A stretch of DNA of 32,712 nucleotides from Betaproteobacteria bacterium (GTDB lineage: Bacteria; Pseudomonadota; Gammaproteobacteria; Burkholderiales; SG8-39): NCBI GenBank assembly GCA_016234705.1, contig JACRAS010000202.1, forward strand, positions 1 to 32,712, written 5' to 3'. The position numbers were made by a program, and so were the translations under genes. The notes below the pieces were generated by a model. That model saw only the letters and a program-made list of their open reading frames with translations. It searched no databases and had not been told where the DNA came from. Every line of letters starts with the position of its first letter. Position 1 is the stretch's first letter. This document shows positions 31,552 through 32,712 of the stretch, piece after piece.

Positions 31552-32228
31552 TGCAAACGCTATCACTGGCTTCAGCCGATGTGCTCGCGGGAGGCGCCGC
31601 CGCCACGCCGATCGCCTATCCCGGCCAGTACTGGGACCAAATGTTCAATATCTGGCTCATCGTTGCTGTCGGCATCTACTTGATCGTCGCTTTGCCGATG
31701 CTCTACTTTCTGGTCAAGTACCGCTACCGCAGGGGCGTCAATGAGCAGGGTGCCCAGGGTGCCCACGAGGAGGAGGGTCCCGGCATCGGCATCGAGGTGT
31801 TGTGGACGGTGATCCCGCTCATCATCGTGATCTACCTCGCCACGCAGAGCCTCGCCTTCTACACGCGCCAGCGCACGCCACCAGCCGACTCCCTGCCGGT
31901 GAAGGTCGAAAGCGCGATGTGGTCCTGGAACTTCGAGTACTCGAACGGCAAGAAGTCGACAACCGACCTCTACGTCCCGGTGGGCAAGCCGGTGAAGCTG
32001 CTGCTCTCGTCCAGGGACGTGATCCACGCTTTCCACATCCCCGAGGCCAAGACCATGGAAGACGCGGTTCCCGGGCGCGTGACCTACCTGTGGTTCCAGT
32101 TCAACAAGACCGGCGAGTACCGGGCGTACTGCCGCGAGTATTGCGGCACGGCGCACGCCTTTATGCTCGCGACCATCAAGGTCGTGACACCCGAGCAATT
32201 CGAGCAGTGGCTCAAGCAGCCGGGATGA
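31548..32228 (+). CDS. coxB: cytochrome c oxidase subunit II (CuA)
   Basis: A 226-residue subunit II: two membrane helices (about 32-57 and 82-105), then a cupredoxin domain with a complete CuA site: H160 in DVIHAFHIPE, C195 and C199, H203 and M206 in CREYCGTAHAFM. The segment MWSWNFEYSN (124-133) is the aromatic electron-entry region. ATG at 31548 overlaps the SCO stop; AAGGGAGGG lies just upstream. No cytochrome c domain is fused. It takes electrons from cytochrome c for subunit I. Confidence 0.95.
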   Translation: MMQTLSLASADVLAGGAAATPIAYPGQYWDQMFNIWLIVAVGIYLIVALPMLYFLVKYRYRRGVNEQGAQGAHEEEGPGIGIEVLWTVIPLIIVIYLATQSLAFYTRQRTPPADSLPVKVESAMWSWNFEYSNGKKSTTDLYVPVGKPVKLLLSSRDVIHAFHIPEAKTMEDAVPGRVTYLWFQFNKTGEYRAYCREYCGTAHAFMLATIKVVTPEQFEQWLKQPG

Positions 32229-32268
32229 GCACGCGCGCATAACCGAACACCCTGAAGGAGATCATTCG

Positions 32269-32712
32269 ATGCAAACAGCCGCCGCCGTCTCCACGCCCTG
32301 GTTCCGGGCGAGCTTGCGCGAGTGGATCCTGACCACGGATCACAAGAAGATCGCCATCCTCTACGGGCTCACCTCGCTGCTGTTCTTCGCCGTCGCCGGT
32401 CTCATGGGGCTCTTGATCCGCCTCGAGCTCTCCCAGCCCGGCCTGCAGTACGTCTCGCCCGATTTCTACAATTATCTCCTCACCGGTCACGGGGCGGTGA
32501 TGCTGCTGTGGTGGGCGATCGCTTTCTGGGCGGCGTTCTCGAATTTCCTTATCCCGATCATGATCGGCGCGCGCGACGTCGCCTTCCCGCGGCTCAACCA
32601 GTTGTCGTACTGGTTCTTCTTTACCGCCAGCGTGCTGGTGCTGATCACGCTCATCCCGGGCCAGCAGATCAGGATGATGTGGACCGGCTATCCGCCGTTC
32701 TCGCTGCACGAC
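32269..32712 (+). CDS. coxA: cytochrome c oxidase subunit I, N-terminal part (runs off the window)
   Basis: The first 148 residues of the heme-copper oxidase catalytic subunit. TTDHKKIAILYG (22-33) and TGHGAVMLLWWAIAFWAAFS (72-91) carry the low-spin heme ligand His (H74). GAAGGAGATC lies six bases before the ATG at 32269. The binuclear-center histidines and proton-channel residues that define the subtype lie beyond the window edge. Last visible gene of the oxidase set. Confidence 0.95.
   Translation, partial: MQTAAAVSTPWFRASLREWILTTDHKKIAILYGLTSLLFFAVAGLMGLLIRLELSQPGLQYVSPDFYNYLLTGHGAVMLLWWAIAFWAAFSNFLIPIMIGARDVAFPRLNQLSYWFFFTASVLVLITLIPGQQIRMMWTGYPPFSLHD

Overview
The window is about 32.7 kb of GC-rich proteobacterial chromosome. 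The family mix (PA2778/PA2779 pair, AidB, DhlA-like dehalogenase, slipin/NfeD pair, TrpB2 next to PdxH, FNR plus a CuA oxidase cluster) and the 5S/23S sequences suggest a betaproteobacterium, probably environmental, with a large CoA-ester and aromatic catabolic repertoire. The lineage is inferred from the overall look; no search was run.

Layout. 1-403: end of an rRNA operon (23S 3' end, 5S, strong terminator). 426-4513 (minus): a likely operon of DhlA-type haloalkane dehalogenase, atypical crotonase and AidB-like flavoprotein, then a small conserved protein. 4636-5106: a SET-domain lysine methyltransferase, followed by a short amidase-like remnant and a degenerate dispersed repeat. 5329-7169 (minus): PA2779/PA2778 lipoprotein peptidase pair and a lone cyclic-nucleotide-binding protein. 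7202-8486: two divergent msrA genes, one exported and one cytoplasmic. 8487-8994: two ~185-bp hairpin-rich direct repeats between convergent genes. 8995-11874 (minus): pdxH, trpB2 and an ECH1-type dienoyl-CoA isomerase. 11992-12936: metallo-beta-lactamase-fold hydrolase, then a rearrangement scar joining the 3' ends of an MFS gene and a RidA gene. 13226-16589: EamA permease, acyl-CoA ligase, exported methyltransferase-like lipoprotein. 16972-18770: translationally coupled class II aldolase-type and 4,5-dihydroxyphthalate-decarboxylase-like genes with their own terminator. 19123-20022: second EamA permease. 20.0-20.8 kb: decayed DNA with recognisable ends of SDR and LivH genes (and perhaps a crotonase). 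20857-22506: AliA-like acyl-CoA ligase. 22625-25321 (minus): PepN. 25431-27656: NfeD/slipin membrane pair. 27.7-32.7 kb: an FNR-type regulator with a perfect FNR box, then ctaB, coxIII, sco, coxB and coxA (cut by the window edge).

How the genes work together. The dehalogenase, crotonase and AidB genes could jointly handle alkylating or halogenated compounds. The CoA ligases, crotonases and permeases fit carboxylic-acid catabolism. PdxH makes the cofactor used by its neighbour TrpB2. The last five genes encode a heme-copper oxidase with its heme-modifying and copper-delivery proteins, beside an oxygen-sensing regulator.

The observations most worth checking are the paired structured repeats at 8.5-9.0 kb, the DhlA homologue that lacks the cap-domain duplication, the terminator embedded in the start of the PA2778 gene, the decarboxylase pair, and the dense set of control elements upstream of the FNR gene.
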